DNA of 6,343 nt, taken from NCBI GenBank assembly GCA_937890045.1, contig CALBXV010000196.1, positions 1 through 6,343 on the forward strand, written 5' to 3'. The first letter of the stretch is position 1. Each line of letters begins with the position of its first letter. The notes beneath the pieces were generated by a model. The model worked only from the letters and a program-made list of their open reading frames with translations. It was not told the origin of the DNA and made no database searches. The stretch is from an uncultured archaeon (GTDB lineage: Archaea > Thermoproteota > Nitrososphaeria > Nitrososphaerales > CALBXV01). Positions 3,992-6,343 of this stretch are shown here, piece after piece. Made by a program: the position numbers and the translations under genes.

Positions 3992-6343
3992 TTAATTCTT
4001 GATTAGTTTTAATTCATCAATTTCTGATTTAAGTTCTTTAATAGATTCTATCAAAACAGGAACTAACTTATTATAATCCACTGCTTTAAATCCTTCTCTA
4101 CCATTCAATCCATCTACTTCTTTCACAAGTTCAGGAATGACTGCTTCAACTTCTTGTGCTAACACACCAACGTCATGTCCCATATCTTCTCGTTTCCAAT
4201 CATACTCAACACCACGAAGTTTCATAATATCGTCTAAACCATACTTTGTATCTGTAATATTCTCTTTAAGATTCATATCAGATGCTACAGTTGAAGAATA
4301 CGCAACCACATCAGAGTTTGCGTGGAATGTACCACCTGCTACCATTTTAAAATCTACAGCGTTATTTGTTTTAAATTCAATATTATTATCATCACCAAAA
4401 TCAATAGCAGTTTGAGAATCTTCTCCCATAATCAAATCTGTAGCGTATATCGAAGTAATACCTGTTTGAGCTGCATCTACTCCGATTACTGCACTTGCGG
4501 CTGTTAATCCTGTTCCTGCGAATAATGTTGCGATATCATCAATACTTTCTAATTGTTCGGTTGAATTATCACTATCTAATACTGCTAATTTATCTCCACT
4601 CGCAATTTGTACATCACTAAGTTCACTTAAATCAAGTGCGAATGTTCTGGCAGTTGCTCCATTAAATGTTCCACCTGCTGATATACCAGTTCCTGCTGTT
4701 AATGCCGCGTTTGTTTCAGCCCCTGTTACAGTTGCTACACCAGCACCTGTAATTGATATATCACCACTAACTTTACTAAATGCTGAACCAGATACAAAAT
4801 CTGCTATTCTATCAATAGTTACCTTTCTATTAGTACCTCCTGCACCATCATCTACCGCGAATATATCTCCTGATGCTAAATCAGCACCTATATCTGTCAT
4901 TCCATCGATATCTAATGCTAAGTCTGTTACTGCCGCGGAAGCATCATAACTTGTCATTCCAATACCACCAGCTGCAGTAATGGATAACGCATTAGTTAAA
5001 GTAGCCGTTAAAGTAGGAGAACCATCTCCACCAAGCGTAAGAACATCTCCAGCTTGAGTCAACATCAAATCACCACTATCCCAATTTATTACTGCCCCCT
5101 CTGCTAAGAATAAATCTGACCAACCAGTTCCTGCAACACCAAGTGCCGCGTCATCATTTGAAGCTGGTTTAACATTTCCACCTGCTGGGTCTAATGTAAT
5201 ATCTGCTGCTGCAACCATTTTAAAATCTGTATCTACATCTAAATAATCAGATGAACTATCAATATTAACTTTTGCAAATTGTGGTGAAGAAGTTGTGTTT
5301 ACTGTTTGGTCTATTGCAGAAATATTATCAGCAACCGTCTTATTAAGTGAAGTTCCACCAATTGTTAATGAGGTAGCGTCAACTTCAACCTTACTTGCTG
5401 ATATATAAGTAATTGAAGCACTTGTAGCTGACAATGCAGTTGATGTAATAGATGTTGCTCCTGTTAATACACCAGAATCAACTTGAATGACATCATCGAT
5501 CTTAACGTGAGAACCTGCTGCTGGAGAAAGAACAACATTTGCACCAGAATCTAATGTAACTGTCGTCCCTGCCAACTCGGCTGTTCCATCAGCGGTAATT
5601 TGCAAATTAGCTGCTGCTGCATCTGCATCAACTGTGGTGATAGTTGTAGCACCATTATCACCAACTGCTATTGATGCGTAATTTGCCACCTGTGCGTCAT
5701 CATGAATCTTTAATTCTACATCATCAACATTAAAGTCAAAGGCTGTGGTTGTACCATCATCCATCGTAACATTACCACCATCGGCAGATAATGCAATATC
5801 TAAAGATGCATCAAGCGTTAGTCCAGTTGACACAACTGATAAAGCTGCGTCATTTGTGATAGTGTCTGCAGTTAATACCAATCCGTCAATAGTGAAATCT
5901 GTTGTTGCATCTATTGTAGTACCAGTAATTGCACCAGCAGTAGTCCCACCAATGGCTCCTGGTTCTGCCATAGTTTTACCAGCAACAGTAGCTGCGTTAA
6001 GATTAGCAACTACAGTTGTTGATTGAACTGTTAATGGTGCAGTACCTGTTGCAATACTTGAATGAAATTGAGGTGCTCCTAAATCTACACTTGAGGTTAA
6101 AGTTGTATCACTATGTCGATACGCTAACTGAGCTACCGCAGCATCAAGACCAAAATTTAATCCTGCTCCATTCATATTTGCTGAAGTTGTACTTCCACTA
6201 GCAATCGTAATATTTTTATCTGCTACATTTAATGTAGTGGCATCAACCGTTACAGTTGTGCCATTTACGGTAAAATCTCCTCCGACCGTCACTCCACCAG
6301 CAAATGAACTATTTCCAGTTGATGTAATTGCTCCACAACCAAC
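3992..6343 (-). CDS. Tail fibre with C-terminal S74 chaperone domain, 5' end outside window
   Basis: The frame stays open to base 6343, so the true start lies beyond the window; 783 residues are visible (numbered here from the edge). Residues 1-687 form a low-complexity shaft rich in Ala, Gly, Thr, Ser and Asp with short alternating beta-strand motifs such as GGDFTVNGTTVTVD (21-34), GTAPLTVQSTTVVANLNA (100-117), TTSSPQFAKVNID (350-362) and GWSDLFLAEGAVINWDSGD (407-425), the style of phage fibre triple beta-helices. Residues 688-783 are the S74 domain, with SDMNLKENI (688-696), VGVLAQEVEAVIPELV (725-740) and a final helix IESIKELKSEIDELK (766-780). The fibre is expected to trimerise with help from this domain, which then cleaves itself off. 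The shaft contains an internal duplication and no obvious glycan-degrading domain in the visible part. The receptor is unknown. The frame has no internal stop and reads cleanly into the edge. It may be one of several fibre genes of the phage. Confidence 0.9.
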   Translation of the reverse strand, partial: VGCGAITSTGNSSFAGGVTVGGDFTVNGTTVTVDATTLNVADKNITIASGSTTSANMNGAGLNFGLDAAVAQLAYRHSDTTLTSSVDLGAPQFHSSIATGTAPLTVQSTTVVANLNAATVAGKTMAEPGAIGGTTAGAITGTTIDATTDFTIDGLVLTADTITNDAALSVVSTGLTLDASLDIALSADGGNVTMDDGTTTAFDFNVDDVELKIHDDAQVANYASIAVGDNGATTITTVDADAAAANLQITADGTAELAGTTVTLDSGANVVLSPAAGSHVKIDDVIQVDSGVLTGATSITSTALSATSASITYISASKVEVDATSLTIGGTSLNKTVADNISAIDQTVNTTSSPQFAKVNIDSSSDYLDVDTDFKMVAAADITLDPAGGNVKPASNDDAALGVAGTGWSDLFLAEGAVINWDSGDLMLTQAGDVLTLGGDGSPTLTATLTNALSITAAGGIGMTSYDASAAVTDLALDIDGMTDIGADLASGDIFAVDDGAGGTNRKVTIDRIADFVSGSAFSKVSGDISITGAGVATVTGAETNAALTAGTGISAGGTFNGATARTFALDLSELSDVQIASGDKLAVLDSDNSTEQLESIDDIATLFAGTGLTAASAVIGVDAAQTGITSIYATDLIMGEDSQTAIDFGDDNNIEFKTNNAVDFKMVAGGTFHANSDVVAYSSTVASDMNLKENITDTKYGLDDIMKLRGVEYDWKREDMGHDVGVLAQEVEAVIPELVKEVDGLNGREGFKAVDYNKLVPVLIESIKELKSEIDELKLIKN
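3995..4282 (-). other. Peptidase S74 / intramolecular chaperone domain of the tail fibre
   Basis: This 96-residue C-terminal domain begins at the predicted cleavage serine (codon 4282-4280) in the motif SDMNLKENI. In S74 proteins (endosialidase tail spikes, T5 L-shaped fibre) autoproteolysis occurs just before this Ser and uses a Ser-Lys dyad; the Lys five residues on (LKE) is present here, so the site looks intact. The GVLAQEVE and IPELV motifs are also family hallmarks. The helix at the end, with Ile and Leu in heptad spacing, is likely to hold the three chains together during folding. Processing is predicted, not shown. Confidence 0.92.
4508..4603 (-). repeat. Fibre shaft repeat, downstream copy (ASGDKLAV...IDDIATL)
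   Basis: This is the second copy of an internal protein repeat in the fibre (residues 581-612, numbered from the window edge). It aligns without gaps to residues 490-521, exactly 91 residues earlier. Shared positions include ASGD, the AV pair, Asp at position 10, Thr at position 15, the ID pair, IA, and a Gly at position 30. The DNA has diverged, so this is an old duplication or a repeated fold unit rather than a recent copy. Confidence 0.65.
4781..4876 (-). repeat. Fibre shaft repeat, upstream copy (ASGDIFAV...IDRIADF)
   Basis: This is the first copy of the 91-residue-spaced fibre repeat (residues 490-521). It reads ASGDIFAVDD, a Gly-rich turn GAGG, then TIDRIADFVSG. The pattern of a short strand, a polar turn and a helix-like IDxIA segment suggests a small knob or insertion domain occurring twice in the shaft just before the region leading to the S74 domain. 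Confidence 0.65.

Noticed and set aside
4137..4507. Plus-strand ORFs of 92 and 61 codons opposite the S74 domain
   Set aside because: They are antisense shadows of the conserved S74 domain and fibre end; their products are Ser/Thr/Cys-rich and unstructured in appearance.
5745..6026. Plus-strand ORF of 93 codons opposite the fibre gene
   Set aside because: It is the complement of low-complexity Ala/Thr/Asp shaft codons, giving a Val/Ala/Ser-rich product with no recognisable motif.
6016..6201. Plus-strand ORF of 61 codons opposite the 5' part of the visible fibre gene
   Set aside because: Antisense to fibre shaft sequence, Leu-rich by composition only, with no membrane or motif pattern that stands up.
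6290..6292. GTG as the start of the fibre gene, giving a 766-residue protein
   Set aside because: The same frame continues without a stop to the window edge (17 more codons reading GAITSTGNSSFAGG-like shaft sequence), so the GTG is internal and the gene is partial.

Overview
This window is a late structural-gene block from a tailed phage with a contractile tail (myovirus, T4-like in the broad sense). All six supported genes lie on the minus strand, so transcription runs from high to low coordinates. The DNA is AT-rich, genes are close together, and each start visible in the window has an AGGAG/GGAG-type ribosome-binding site about 5-8 bases upstream. The proteins resemble those of marine T4-like phages (cyanophage, pelagiphage and uncultured ocean phages). 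No host gene, tRNA, integrase or other marker is present, so the host cannot be named and the marine assignment is inference from protein style.

Layout in the direction of transcription: (1) the 3' part of a large tail-fibre gene (6343 to 3992, open at the window edge), whose product is a long Ala/Gly/Thr/Asp-rich beta shaft ending in a peptidase-S74 intramolecular chaperone domain; (2) a 97-residue, almost entirely coiled-coil protein of unknown function (3908-3615); (3) a tail sheath protein of 840 residues (3530-1008), larger than T4 gp18; (4) a rho-independent terminator (about 984-950); (5) a 163-residue tail tube protein, gp19 type (843-352); (6) a 51-residue small protein (332-177) with one short hydrophobic stretch; (7) the first 33 codons of a probable baseplate (hub) protein (100 to the window edge).

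Together these encode the contractile tail: the tube is the inner conduit, the sheath contracts around it, the baseplate protein belongs to the structure on which tube and sheath assemble, and the fibre probably recognises the host surface. The S74 domain should help the fibre trimerise and then cut itself off. The terminator between sheath and tube implies that the tube, small-protein and baseplate genes have their own promoter or depend on read-through.

I see no new defence system, CRISPR array, mobile element or RNA gene. The points most worth following are the two unassigned small proteins placed among tail genes, the enlarged sheath, the internal duplication in the fibre shaft, and the sheath/tube terminator.
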